A stretch of 64,000 bases of DNA from Trichoplusia ni (GCF_003590095.1 NC_039495.1:2155589-2219588); one strand, 5' to 3'. Positions 33,601-44,590 are shown, counted from the first letter of the stretch. Notes: generated from the sequence alone by a model not told the origin. Numbers and translations are program-made.

Positions 33601-34809
33601 GTACTCAAAAGGTATTAAAACGGTCCTAAAAACACACTTACCTACCGAGACTATTTCTAAAACAAAATAAAAACTCTTCAATCCATCCCTTAGAGAAATG
33701 ACTGAAAGTGACATAAAATATAATTAAATTAATACTATATTCAAATTCGAATACCTCAAGGTTATAAACAATTCAGCTAAGTTACTGCTATCCCCAAGGA
33801 ACGCGGATCGCCTCTTCCAAATGAAGTTAAATTACAGAATTACAGCGTAAAGTTTTTATTTGGCAGAATTATTTAGTGACGTGTCTCTTGAAAGTTTTTT
33901 AAAGATAATTCCTTAGTGGTACATCTTTAATTAGTGGATATAATCCTTGAAGAAATGGATGAACTGAGTTTATTTTATATAACTACTAGCTGATGTTGCT
34001 AAATATTGTTTTTTCGTTTCAACGTCTTTCAGCTATTTTCTGGCGTAGAAAAAAGCAACAAAAAATACTGATATGAAAAATAAATAATAGCATATTCTCA
34101 GACCTACTAAAATTACATAAAAATAGGTCTGTTTCCGGTGTCTTTTCCTCAAATTAGCCACACACCCTAACTCTAAAAAAATATAATTCTGTCAACGGCT
34201 GTAAAACATCAGAACAAATTATAACATTTCTGTAAAATTGAATTACAGACCGCAATAAACTAAGTAACAAGGCATTGAGTCATTTTTTATGACTTCAACG
34301 TCCAAAATTCGTGGCAAGTGTGAAATTATTCAAATGAAGCTAAATGTGGGGCAAAACGTTTGAGTCTTGTTCCTACAAGTTTCGGCGACAACGGGCGAGT
34401 CCGACGGGGTTAAAGTGAAGCCAAAATAATATTTACAAGAACCATTTTAGTGGGCAGGAAATTATTCAAGGGTATTTTGCTTAAAAGTTAGGTTGGTTCG
34501 TAGACCTATTAGAAATAACTGCAAAAAGGATGTTTTTCTAAATATATCACTAAACTGTTATCAATGACATTTGCTATTAAAATAACACACATTAAAATGG
34601 TTTTCAGTAAACGATACATTCTCATAATATATAAATAAATAATGATTTTCATTGGTAATTTATACCCGAAAAAATTAAACTTAAGTAGATTGCCATTCCA
34701 CGGCTCATAAGCCTCGTCTTTTATATGTAAATATAATTATCTCCGATTTTTATCGTTCTGTACCAGCTGCATTCTAATCCATGTCGACGCCCTTATTAAG
34801 AAAAAAACT
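33601..34809. other. No recognised feature
   Basis: AT-rich. A slightly GC-richer patch at 34365-34425 ('cgacaacgggcgagtccgac') matches no family that I know. 'ctagctgatgttgc' near 33986 resembles a Helitron-like 3' end but is too short to call. Confidence 0.35.
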
Positions 34810-34925
34810 CTCAGATAAAGGAATTTTCAGTTTCTTAAACATTTCAAGTCACATGCACAGACACACCCAGACTCAGAACGAGCATACATTTGATGTGACC
34901 TCAACCATTCAGAAATCCCTCCTTT
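34810..34925 (-). repeat. Family-C SINE fragment
   Basis: 'caagtcacatgcacagacac' then 'acccagactcagaacgagca', 'tacatttgatgtgacctcaa', 'ccattc' is the reversed family-C body joined to a reduced head; the B box is deleted. Confidence 0.55.
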
Positions 34926-35334
34926 ATAAACTCTACATTTCTACAGCTTACAACATTCACTATTAGGCAAACAACGGTATTCAACGATCGAATAGAAGAA
35001 AATGGCTTTACCATATCATAATATGCAAAACAATGACGCTATGAAATTTTATTATACACATAGACACATATCGGCCCATCCTAAGGGATCTTAGAAATAT
35101 AGATGCTTTTATGAGATGATATCTGAACCACTTTGGGGAATAAATGTGTGTATGACACGTCGAAATGTTAGCTTTCGGGTGTAAATAATAAATGAGAATA
35201 ACTAACAGTGAAGGGAAACATCGGAAGGAAAATTGGATTTCTGAAATCGGTAACACGAAATGAGTCAGCTTGGCGTTTCTGAGTTTTTTTTCAAATGGAA
35301 ACACACACACAAAGAAATTTGGCCCTTGTATAGC

Positions 35335-35490
35335 GGTAGTTTCACAAGCACGTAGATACACAAACTCAGAAAAAGCATTCTTAATACGTTTGTCCATGTA
35401 CCTACACGACAAACAAATATTTGTCCTGGTTAGATATTTTATATACAACCTCCGACACAGCAGTTAACACTAACCACTAGACCACAGCGC
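35335..35490 (-). mobile_element. tRNA-derived SINE, family A, degraded
   Basis: On minus: 'gtggtctagtggttagtgtt' (A box), then 'tgtcggaggttgtata', with the B box lost, then 'aaccaggacaaatatttgtt'. The head and junction match 11718-11960. The 146-codon minus frame spanning 35008-35448 overlaps it and is not a gene. Confidence 0.6.
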
Positions 35491-35699
35491 GGAGCATCAT
35501 CTCAAGTCTAAATCGATAGTCAGGTCTCCTATTTAAAAATGACAGATTTAAAAACGTCACAAAAAGAAAACTGAATGAAGGATATAGGAACTATTGATTC
35601 ATGTAAAACCATGTCCTAAAAAAAATACCTCCTAAACTCCCTTTTTACCAAAACTAACAACATTTTCTAAACACAATCTCTACGTAGGCGGTACTTACC

Positions 35700-35870
35700 G
35701 CCTTTTAAGAAATAGGTTATTTTTTTCTCTCAAATCGCGAGATCACAAGTGTTCACTTGTTTGCACGCAAACGAAGCTCGGGGCACAAAAATACGGCGTT
35801 CCGTTTTTCCGCCATTTTTGGGCATAGCTAACAATCATTTGTTTCGTTTAGAATTCAAAGTACTTTCGAG
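35700..35870. other. GC-richer unique segment, possible conserved noncoding element
   Basis: 'caaatcgcgagatcacaagt' and 'gcacgcaaacgaagctcggg' and 'tacggcgttccgtttttccg' form a complex, non-repetitive stretch without an open frame. No repeat match is known to me. Confidence 0.2.
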
Positions 35871-36034
35871 GATGCTTTCCGAAAACTCTTATTATATTTA
35901 TTTCTGAACTTCGTGAGTTTTTCTTTTGAGTGACCGAAGAATTTGGAATGGTATTGGTTAATAGTTTCACGTTTCTTAGTTTCTAAATAAGATGCTGAAT
36001 GTTTATTTCCGAAATGCTCATAACATTCAAAAAG

Positions 36035-36113
36035 TCATGGTGCGCCTTAGAATCGAACTCGCGACCTTTAACTTGGCAGTCCTGCGGTCTTGCCACTAGA
36101 CTACCACAGCCTC
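36035..36113 (-). mobile_element. tRNA-like SINE head (separate type)
   Basis: On minus: 'gaggctgtggtagtctagtg' and then 'gcaagaccgcaggactgcca', 'agttaaaggtcgcgagttcg', 'attctaaggcgcacc'. The B box 'gagttcgattc' lies at 36051-36061 reversed. It resembles a tRNA but lacks an acceptor stem pairing, so a SINE or tRNA-related fragment is preferred over a functional tRNA. Confidence 0.5.
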
Positions 36114-36232
36114 ATAAATTGAGAAATTAATATTATTGTAATAGTATTATATGGCAGTGTTTCGCTGACCTAATTGTTAAATGTGGTTTTTTATATATTT
36201 TGGTTGAACCCACAAGTACTTAATGCTTGTTT

Positions 36233-36268
36233 CTTCCACATTTGCCCAGCTGTGGGACGGTCATAAAA
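36233..36268 (+). repeat. LINE 3' terminal fragment
   Basis: 'ccacatttgcccagctgtgg' followed by 'gacggtcataaaataatgac' is the extreme 3' end of the 'gcccagcagtggga' LINE type. Confidence 0.4.
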
Positions 36269-36797
36269 TAATGACTATAAACTATTCTTTTTGAACCAAA
36301 CAAAACAATAGGAATGAAAAGGTTTAGTTTTGAGGTTATTCTTGAATTGTGTTTCCAAAGTTTCTCTCAGAGGTCAGACATAAATTTGTACCTATTATTT
36401 TTGTTCTGTTTATTATAAAACTTTAGTTTCTAGACTGTACTAGATTTTTGTGGAGCGTCTTTCACTGGAATTACTTAAGTTTTTTTATTATTCCCTGAGG
36501 CTACAACTTTGTTTAGTTTTTTTCAGATTTATCAAAGAAAATTGCTTAGCTTTAAATCTGATTTTGGCTTTGAATCCAAGACGGATTATTCCTAATTTTA
36601 TGATTTGGTATTTGAACGTACTTTTGCATTTTCGTACCCATACCAAGAACTTTCAAATTTAAATGATTTGGTATACCCCCAGAATAAATAATAAAATGAA
36701 TAAATATATTTTTTTTGTTTTTAACCAACTCCCTGGATGGACTAGATCTACAATATCTTATATGGCGGAGGATTTTAATCAACATTTGAAAGGAACA
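36269..36797. other. No recognised feature
   Basis: AT-rich sequence up to the A|TC border of the Helitron. Overlapping frames at 36450-36785 have no motif. Confidence 0.35.
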
Positions 36798-37581
36798 TCT
36801 AATATATAAAATTCCCGTGTCACGATGTTAGTTACCGTACTCCTCCGAAACGGTTCGACCGATTCTTATGAAATTTTGTATACATATTGGGTAGGACTGA
36901 GAATAGAACAACATCTATTTTTCATACCCCTAAGTGATAAGGGCTGCTCACACTAAAAAAAAATATTTTATTTTTTGGAAAAAATTGTTTGTTTTTTTTT
37001 TTTATTATTATGTGGCATTAAAAATACATACATCTCTAAATTTTTAGTTTTTTATCACCAACCCCTATTTTTTTAAAGCCATTTTAGTAATTTAATCATT
37101 TTTCATTTCGCTCGATACTTGACTGCACTTCGATAAAAATCTATCTGTTTTTAGGAAAAAGAACATTTATTTTCATTATTAAAGTTTATTCCTGATATTT
37201 GCTTAGTTCTACCAATCTTAAGATTCTTAAAATTTGCCACTTCTTTACTGATGAGTTAAATGCCACACTATAGCAAAGACTGGAGCCAGTCTCCTGTTGC
37301 ACTCACACAATAAGACTCCAAACACAGTTTTCGACCACCATTCTTAATGTTTGTGTGTTTCTCACGATTAGTTCAGATTTATCAGATCAAGATTTAGTTA
37401 ACCAAGCAATTCACAAATACTTAAAAAGTACTGTTTTTATTCGTTTTATGAAAAAACATCACATTATTTACAAAAAATCTGCCAAACTGCATAACTCAAC
37501 AACAGTTTTTGTCTGTTTTTGTGTGTAAAGTAAGTATACTTTTTTAAATAATGATTTTCTACAATTATTGTGTCAATTTTT

Positions 37582-38061
37582 TTTCATGCATCTAATACTA
37601 ATGCTAATGGTCAACAATATAGTTCTGCATTCAAAATCAGATGCCAAGTTTATCATAAAATGGGCTCATTGCTACCCATGCCAAACTAATCACATTTTTT
37701 TTTTAATTTCTCCTGCCAATCGTGTGAAGGCCCGTTGTGACTATAATCACCTTGATTCGTTTTCGCATGGTCAGCGACTTGGACATTCTACTGATCGGGC
37801 ACAATGAATTGTTTAAAATATTCAAATCACACATGCACAATTTACAAAGCTAAACCTGATAAAACACCAGCTGGAGGACATATTGATGCACCTGTTGTTA
37901 AAGACGTTGCTGGAATCATGGTTGGCGATCGTACAGGTACACGAGAAATTGTGATTCGTAGAAGAAATAATAATCTTCACTTCATTGCTGATACACATAG
38001 TTCATATGATGCTCTCCAATATCCGTGATATTAATATTCCATATTCTGGAAGGGGCAAGAC
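37582..38061 (+). pseudogene. Helitron N-terminal domain remnant (Helitron_like_N type)
   Basis: In frame 1, residues SSAFKIRCQVYHKMGSLLPM are followed by a stop at 37687-37689. After an indel-rich patch the same frame gives KTPAGGHIDAP, VKDVAGIMVGD, REIVIRRRNN and THSSYDALQYP, then further stops and IFWKGQDGYCI. These match the conserved region of Helitron replication proteins that precedes the HUH endonuclease, '..AFKIQGQIYHxxGSLLP..', 'DIVLRRR' and 'YDALQYPLIFWxGQDGY'. Multiple stops make it a pseudogene. ATG positions here are not real starts. Confidence 0.8.
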
Positions 38062-38081
38062 GGATATTGCATTTAATGTCT

Positions 38082-38192
38082 ATTTGTGGCTTAGATTTGA
38101 GTACACCACGTTTTTCACAATTGTACGTAGCATGGTTTGTGCTCGCTCAAGATGGGTTAACAAAAAATATTGTCCTCGCTGTAGCATTGAAA
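38082..38192 (+). pseudogene. Helitron helicase C-terminus remnant
   Basis: Immediately after the N-terminal remnant, frame 3 reads GLDLSTPRFSQLYVAWFVL and, further on, GLTKNIVLAVAL. This matches the end of Pif1-like Helitron helicases ('..STPCFSHGQLYVACSRV..GxTKNIVYxxAL'), including motif VI; the 'HG' before QLYVA and the CSRV arginine are lost. The junction with the N-terminal remnant shows that an internal deletion removed about a thousand codons. Confidence 0.75.
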
Positions 38193-38493
38193 GATTATTA
38201 TTGTTTGTTAGTGTTACTGTCATAATTAATATGTGATTATGTAATTAAAAAAGAAATACAATATGTTGAAAATAATACTGTTTGGCGTTTGTTATTTTTA
38301 TATTCCCTTATCCTTCATAGCGCTCCATGCCTATTTCACGCATATACCACATACTTACAATTTTTTTATAAGTAAGTTACTTTTTGTCAACACTTGAATT
38401 TATCTAGAAACTAGAAATAATTTATGAGGCAATACAACGTTTGCCGGGTCAGCTAGTAATATTATAAAAGTTAAAAAAAACTAAGGATTATAT

Positions 38494-38606
38494 GCACTGA
38501 TAGCCAAGTGGTATTAATCACTACACCAAATCCAGTTAGCGCGCCATTTGTGTATCCACGAATGCTTGTTTTGTATGTGTTTATCTGGGTATTCTATACC
38601 TGAAAC
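38494..38606 (+). mobile_element. tRNA-derived SINE, family C, diverged
   Basis: The head 'gcactgatagccaagtggta' (A box) is followed by 'tcactacaccaaatcc', a decayed B-box region, 'tccacgaatgcttgttttgt', and 'atctgggtattcta'. It lies 38 bp after the Helitron end. Confidence 0.55.
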
Positions 38607-38967
38607 TCAAGTCGAGTTTCAGATGACAACAACATCACTCAATCATCATCACAACTCCAACATTTTTCATTCCATTTTTGTTTTAATCGCTTTTCCATAA
38701 TAGCATACGTATAATGTATGTAAGTTTGTCCGTGGGACAGTGACCAGGCGTAGTAATTAAGACTAAGTCAAGAACTCCGTAACTTGATAATAGCATGTCC
38801 TCAAATAAGAAGGGGAAGTAATTACATGTTTTATAGTCTTTGTGTTTAATTTTACGTATATTGTAACTTATAATTGTTTTTTATTTATCGTTAAAAAAGC
38901 GTTTGTATAAAGCGATAAGGAAACTTTATTTTGAAAATATTTCTATCTTCATTTTCAGTTTTCTTAT

Positions 38968-39062
38968 AGAAGCAACAGAAATACATCATTTGTGAAAATT
39001 TCAACTATCTAACTATCATGGGTCATGAGATATAGCCTGCTGGCAGATGGTCGGACTCAGGT
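38968..39062 (-). repeat. D-family repeat fragment
   Basis: 'gcaacagaaatacatcattt' then 'gtgaaaatttcaactatcta', 'actatcatgggtcatgagat', 'atagcctgctggcagatggt'. This is the best match in the window to the minus-strand D block and includes its 'acagaaatacatcat' part. Confidence 0.65.
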
Positions 39063-39176
39063 AAGATTTTCTCCCACTAGGTAGTGTCAAAGTTGTCCCC
39101 TTGTATTTAGGGTTGGTTTAAGGAAGCGGTCACTCAAGTGTACTACATAAACATATTCAAAGTTCAAATCTATCTA

Positions 39177-39500
39177 TCATCATCATCATCAGCCCATCTT
39201 ATAGAGATTACCTCCGTGGTCGAGTGGCGTACGCACCGGTTTCAAGGTGTCGCTAGCTCTGAGGTCCCGGGTTCGATTTCCGGTCGGGTCAATGTAAAAA
39301 TTCACATTTTCTCGAGTCTAGGTGTTTGTGGTACCTTCGTTGTATCTGAATTCCATAACACAAGTGCTTTAGCAACTTACTTTGGGTTCAGAACAATGTA
39401 TGTGATGTTGTTCGCATTTATTATTTATTTATTTATTATATTCGTCCACTGCTGGACATAGGACTCCCCAATTGCACGACATCGAGATCTATCTCCAGAA
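39177..39500 (-). mobile_element. LINE 3' end split by a SINE
   Basis: The left part 'atcatcatcatcatcagccc' followed by 'atcttata' (to 39203) and the right part 'ttcgtccactgctggacata' then 'ggactcccc' (from 39441) are the two halves of one LINE 3' end, read on minus as '..ggggagtcctatgtccagcagtggacga | ataagatgggctgatgatg'. The 232 bp between are a family-B SINE. Confidence 0.75.
39204..39435 (+). mobile_element. tRNA-derived SINE, family B, inserted in a LINE tail
   Basis: It has the same head, B box (near 39270) and attattta tail as 11961-12195. The flanking word ttata appears on both sides (39199-39203 and 39436-39440), a possible short target duplication. A deletion removed the 'tttctacattgt' part of the body. 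The plus-strand 107-codon frame crossing it is an artefact. Confidence 0.8.
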
Positions 39501-39639
39501 ATATCTATACTCATGCGAAACCTTATTGACACAAATATATTAAACACATACATACCCAAATCACGACGCACTGAAAAAACAAGAGCCAAAACATACCAAC
39601 ATTAAAATGCTCATTTTAATTTACTTTTCGCATCGAATA

Positions 39640-39790
39640 CTTTTGAACTGTATAACGGGCCATTCACGAGCGTTGCTGGTCGGTACAGTTGCTATACAAA
39701 AACTGAGAATTCGCTGACTCTACGCTACAGAGTACATTTGCTTCGCCGCGTGAGTCAGCGGGAATCAGGGCGGGGTTTCAGTTGTAGAGA
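39640..39790. other. GC-richer unique segment, possible conserved noncoding element
   Basis: 'acgggccattcacgagcgtt' and then 'cgccgcgtgagtcagcggga', 'atcagggcggggtttcag' stand out from the AT-rich background. 'tgagtca' is an AP-1-like word. No frame or repeat match. Confidence 0.2.
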
Positions 39791-39843
39791 GCGGTGAAAA
39801 TTCGTTTAGAACAAGCTTTAAATATGATATTATATTGCATGTA

Positions 39844-39880
39844 CTAGCAGACCCAGCAAGCGTTGTTTTACCACGGAGCA
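39844..39880 (-). mobile_element. Isolated Helitron 3' end, inverted
   Basis: 'ctagcagacccagcaagcgt' followed by 'tgttttacca' is the reverse of '..aaacgtttgccgggtcagctag', the terminus of the Helitron at 36798-38456, with three differences. No 5' end was found downstream, so it is a truncated copy in opposite orientation 1.4 kb away. Confidence 0.6.
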
Positions 39881-39911
39881 GATAAGTAATACGAGAATGG
39901 AATTAAAAAAT

Positions 39912-39960
39912 GGGACGCAACTTTTGGGAGGCCTATGTCCAGATGACATTGATGAGCATT
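39912..39960 (+). repeat. LINE 3' terminal fragment
   Basis: 'acttttgggaggcctatgtc' then 'cagatgacattgatgagc' resembles '..gggaggcctatgtccagcagtggac..gatgatg'. Short and decayed. Confidence 0.4.
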
Positions 39961-40037
39961 ACTGATCTAAGCATTTCGTAAACTTAAAATATTCTATTCT
40001 TTGCAAGTGACAAAACTACTTTTTTAATTTTACTTCC

Positions 40038-40078
40038 GCATTAAGGAACCTGATCCTTACGTCAAGCCACAAGCCACA
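40038..40078 (-). repeat. Family-C SINE terminal fragment
   Basis: 'cattaaggaacctgatcctt' followed by 'acgtcaagcc' resembles the reversed SINE end 'cattaaggaattaaatccttgtgtcg'. Confidence 0.3.
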
Positions 40079-40694
40079 GTATTTTTTTTTTACTTCAACC
40101 ATCGGGTATGCTTACGTACTATTAAAATATAGTAATGCGGTATAAAAATATAGGTCAGCATTGACCACTTACAATCAACTAATTATAAATCAAACATAAT
40201 ATAAAAATAATACAGAAATCCTGTCACTCAGAACATTAACACAGTAAAATATCGTCTTTTATTCATCAACAAACGAATCCTAAACAACGGTGGTCTCCAC
40301 GAGAACATTGAGCATCTCTTGCATGCTCATCATCATTAAGCATCTTCAAAGTTTACATTAAAAGCTGGACTTAACAGCTGAAACTGAAATGGTCTGAAAC
40401 TAGTCTGAACTTCTAAATAAAACACAGGAGCACCTAAACAGTTGTTTAAATAATCCTGACAAAGCCCAACAAAAGTTTCATATAGTATAATATACCAATT
40501 TCATTCCAAGCTTAAAATATGACGTAAAACGTTAAAACAGTTAAGACATTTAAAACAATCATATATTTTCATAACACAAAAATATCAAATTCAAACACTA
40601 GAAAAACAAACTCCTTTCTCAAACAAAACAATTGTTTTAATTGTCTAAAACAAGAGGGAGATAAAACAATGTATATTTTAAGCGAACCACCTGA

Positions 40695-40820
40695 GGGCGA
40701 TACTACAAGCTCACAAAGTAAAATCTTCACCTTTGAAGAAGCGAGACAGCACGACACCTTATAGCGCGCTATCTCGCTCTTACACCCTTATCCGTTTTAC
40801 TTTAGGATACCGTGGTAGGT
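40695..40820. repeat. Foldback palindromic repeat, copy C
   Basis: The inner arms 'gaagcgagacagcacgac' and 'gcgctatctcgctcttac' face each other. The outer parts 'cacaaagtaaaatc' and 'ttttactttaggatac' are also inverted relatives, so pairing extends about 60 bp each way from the centre near 40757. The minus-strand 62-codon frame ending here is not a gene. Confidence 0.65.
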
Positions 40821-43094
40821 AACAAGCGTTAATAGACCAATATTTACAACCTTCTTAATTACTGCAAAAGGAAAGTAAATTAATTGTTCAGACTTAATTG
40901 AATAGGTTCTCTTACTTAAATCTTCATTAAACGCGATTCGAGTTCGCACGTCGCGTCTAGCGAAAAGTATTTGAAGGCTCTTTTATGTGTCTTTGATGAA
41001 GGATAACGTGAACAGTTGTGTGTAATTGGACCTTTTTATATAAAAAATATTTTTCTCGTGTATTGTCGAATTATTATATGAATATACTTGTATTTGATAC
41101 CATGCGTGGTTAGTACTCAATAATAATAACAATAACCGCCTATATTACAATACAGCACAAGCTTATTTCCGCCGAAATTTACAGCATTGCTCAAAATGCC
41201 AGCTCTGTGCGGTAATCCAGGCTCACGATGTTTTATGTTAACCTTTCGTTGATGTCTTAATAATTAAGAAGGATAAACATCATTTAAACCGCAAGGCTAC
41301 CACGACAGGTAGTATCTAAATGTATCTTTAAAAATGGGTTGACAATGAAGACTATAATATTTAGTATTTAAATAGCCTAATCCTTAAATAGCTTAAAATG
41401 GATGATTAGGCCTCCAAACATCATTCAACAGTCTTTCAGTGAGTCTTTTGCTGTAATAGCGAAAGACATCGTTGTAGTGCATCTCCGTCTAGTTTCTACA
41501 AATACAATAATACAACTTTAATAGTTCGTAGTATGAAGGACTAAAGTCATCGCACAAATAAACTTAAACACATCACATATCAAAACCTGAAACCCATCAG
41601 CTAGTTTCAGTCCAACACCACATGTTTACTCAACAATCAATCAACCGAAAAAACACCAAACCTTTTCCCAAAAAAAATACGTCAAATCCTAAACAAAACG
41701 CGGTCAATCGCGCCCCACGCCAGCACTGAACGCACTTTAGTAAACAAGCCGGCGATTAGCGTACGATCGAGGTGACGCCCCCGGGACTACGCTCAAAGGA
41801 CGAGAACGGGAACTGTTTTATAATTTTCTGAAAGGGTGAAAGGGTACCGGAATTTGGTGAATCATTTTTCGGAATGGAAAAAGGTTTCGGCTTGTACCGT
41901 ATGAGGTGAACTCAAAGGAATATTGGGTCTCTGTTTGTTGGACCTTCGCTGTATGAATGGAGTATAGGTTATGGCGACTGTGAATGGCTGTATTAAGGAA
42001 ATTCATTGTATAGTTTGTTTGGAAATTCTTTAGAAATCCTCTTTGTAGGAGATCCACGAGTGGAAGAGCTTCTGACAAATTTGCGCAACGATCGCAACCA
42101 AAGTTAAAATAAACGGTTTTCCGTATCATTTCTGAAAGAAATTTAATTTCTAATTTTTCCCATGCATAAAATAAACGTTGTCATAAGTCTCTTTGAGTCA
42201 TGTTAGTTCATAAAAAATTACCATATTTCTTCAAATGAATTATTCGCCATAGTCCCATGCAATGTTTAGCATTTTCCTGTATTTTTCAAGTTGAGCCATA
42301 AAACATCTTCTGCGGCCAATTCTACTCATCTTAGGGCATATCTCCATGTGTGGGTAACACATGAACATTGTGAACTAATACAGATTTTTCTTGTGTGTCA
42401 CTATCACAAACAAAAGCTCTAGTAACAAACAATTCCTGTCAATTGCACGCACACATAACGCCGCGCGCGAAGATGACTTAAACTATTGGCACATATTCGT
42501 CGTTCACTTTTGAGCCACACAGCTCATGAACTTAATATCCACCGTACAATTATTAAATCTAGACGTCAGAAATATATGTGTGTTTTTTTACGACATGCAC
42601 GGAACAATTATAAGCGAATGATATGACTTTGACTTTTGAGCGGTCCGATAGTGTTAGTTTTAGGACAAATGTAGCCTTGTCTAAGACCCAGCTCAAATCT
42701 TATTAATGATCACAAAAACAACTAAACGTCAGAAATCCATCATATATCACGTCATCCGAGATATTCGTATTCCCCAAGCTGATGTTTGAGCAAAAGTATT
42801 CGACGAACTGCCTAGAGCGATCGGCAAGCACTAGTGTTGAAGTGCTTGGTCAACAGTTAGAGTTCTATCGATTTTATTTTTAAATATTCTGCAAAAAAAA
42901 TCGATGAAGCTTTCGTAATTTAAACCTCTAAATTTTTATTAAGGTTGACAGTTATTCCTTTGTAAAATATAGGGATATTCCTCCATATATGGATACAAAC
43001 TACGCGATCAAGTAACTCGAGAATGCAATAGATTTCATTACTTACGTGTTAATAAATTGTCAATTAAATGTATTCTATTTTAGTCGATAGTTTA
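40821..43094. other. 2.3 kb without a recognised mobile element
   Basis: Mostly AT-rich. A distinctly GC-richer part at 41695-41815 ('cgcggtcaatcgcgccccac', 'gtgacgcccccgggactac') matches no known family and may be conserved noncoding sequence. The 103-codon minus frame at 41818-42129 shows no motif. Confidence 0.35.
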
Positions 43095-43205
43095 TTTTTG
43101 CCCCGTGTCAGATCCTACAGCTGGGCAATTGTCTTCCTCATTTTCTTCCAAATACTTCTATTTCGCCATCGCCCAAGAAGGCCTAGGCGACAATGTCCTA
43201 GGACC
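43095..43205 (-). mobile_element. LINE 3' end, reversed
   Basis: 'ttgccccgtgtcagatccta' then 'cagctgggcaattgtcttcc' then 'tcgccatcgcccaagaagg'. On minus it ends '..ttgcccagctgtaggatctgacac', the same terminus as the element at 59866 ('gcccggcagtgggatctgac'). Confidence 0.55.
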
Positions 43206-43807
43206 TAGATGAAATATTTTTGGACCATTTAAAATATTTTTGAGAGTCAAATATGTAAAACAATCAAATCACCAAAATCCAATAGTAAATTCAGTGTAAA
43301 ACCACTTACTGTCAGACAAGTTATTAACAGACAATTTGATTGAACCGTACACTCCAAAGAAATAGTCGAAAATCTTCAAAAAATCTCAAGTGCCCCATTA
43401 ACTATAATGTTGAACAGGAGCCATTAAAGTGATTTTCCCACAAAAGTTCCACAGCCTATAACTATTATAGAAAGTCTTTTACCAGTAAATACTTTCGATT
43501 TACGCCATTTTCACAAAGAGATGTTATATGTTCAATCTAGCCGGCGCTGGTTCTGTGCCTTTTGTGACTACAATTGATTTCCGAGTCGTGTCGACGTGAC
43601 GGGGACTTCTTACACTTTTGACGAGAACCAAGTGATGTGGTGTGATGGAATTTTGAGATTTTTTATGGTGTTTCGGGTTTTGATGTTTTTTGGAGTATAG
43701 TGGGGTTAAAACCTTTGTATTTTTAACGAGCTATTCTTAAATATATTGTTGTATATGGGGGGCTGATAATGTAGTTAGCAATACTTCTTGGAATTAATTT
43801 CTTTTAC
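43206..43807. other. No recognised feature
   Basis: AT-rich, with a short GC-richer patch near 43540-43610. Nothing assigned. Confidence 0.35.
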
Positions 43808-44234
43808 ATGATACTTATTTTTTTTAACTTAAAATCTTATGTGTCTATGTATAGAGTTATTTGCATTGAGAGCAATGAGGATGATTTACACAAAAAGGGA
43901 AACTATTCCAGTTACAAACGAATCCTTGTTAAAAATCAACATCTATTCACGAAACAGAAAACTCTAAATGATACGCGAGTATTTCGCAACATTTACCTTT
44001 CATGCCCGCTTCGTTGCGATTCAATTCATCTCCACATTTACTTAGCGCGCAATGTATTCCCTTTCACCATTTATTCGTGCCTATAACACCTGTCGTTTCA
44101 CAGGGCATTACACTGAATTTGTCATAAAACATTTCTGGGAGTATTTTCTTCGTCATTCTGGCGATGTTTATTCAGTTGAGCGCTTGATGTGGACATATCT
44201 TGATTTCACATGCAATTTGCCTGTTAATTGCTGA
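43808..44234 (+). other. Two overlapping unassigned frames (92 and 60 codons)
   Basis: The frames 43808-44086 and 44052-44234 overlap by 35 bp in different registers. The second has a plausible protein-like composition (two aromatic-rich segments, HFWEYFLRHSGD and ERLMWTYLDF). I do not recognise a family. A decayed transposon ORF with a frameshift, or chance, are both possible. Confidence 0.2.
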
Positions 44235-44489
44235 ATGGAGGCACCCAGCCGGTACTAATCTCGCCTATGTAGGTCGTAGTCCCGAGATTTTAGAAGCTGC
44301 CATATATTTTATATCTAGTAAGTTGGTCCGATTTTAGAAGATTCTCTGATTGACGAGAGACGAACTTAAAGAGTTGAATTGCTAACTTAATTATGATGAT
44401 TAACCAAATAATTTGCGTTCTCGTGATATATGTAAGTAGTATAATGGAGTGTTTAAATAAAAATGTTAAATTGTAAATATATCTGTAAA

Positions 44490-44590
44490 AGTTACAACTG
44501 TCCATGTTCATGAGATAAAGTCTGGTAACGGACAGACGAACAGACGGGAAGGCAGCGGAAACACAGTAATAGGGTTAAATTTTGATCCCA
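44490..44590 (-). repeat. D-family repeat fragment
   Basis: 'gttacaactgtccatgttca' then 'tgagataaagtctggtaacg', 'gacagacgaacagacgg..taatagggttaaattttgatcc'. This is the distal part of the D block, including the 'acagacgg..cagcgg' and 'agggtt' words seen at 13358. Confidence 0.55.

Larger units (their letters stand above)
36798..38456 (+). mobile_element. Helitron with decayed coding remnants (1,659 bp)
   Basis: The 5' border is A|TC (tctaatatataaaattcccg), leading into 'ctcctccgaaacggttcgac' and 'tgaaattttgtata'. The 3' border is 'gtttgccgggtcagctag' followed by T. These are the TC...CTAG ends and A|T insertion of rolling-circle transposons. Inside are remnants of the Helitron N-terminal domain and the helicase C-terminus. 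The middle (replication initiator HUH region and most of the helicase) is absent. A 100-bp derivative with the same 5' sequence is at 54640-54739 and an inverted 3' end is at 39844. Confidence 0.85.

Noticed and set aside
33986..34000. 'ctagctgatgttgc' as a reversed Helitron-like 3' end
   Set aside because: Only about ten bases match the terminus and nothing beyond it aligns.
35008..35448. Longest open frame, 146 codons on minus
   Set aside because: It crosses a degraded SINE, has no domain, and its composition is that of AT-rich noncoding DNA.
36035..36113. Possible functional tRNA gene on minus
   Set aside because: Box B is present, but no clear acceptor or anticodon stem could be paired by eye.
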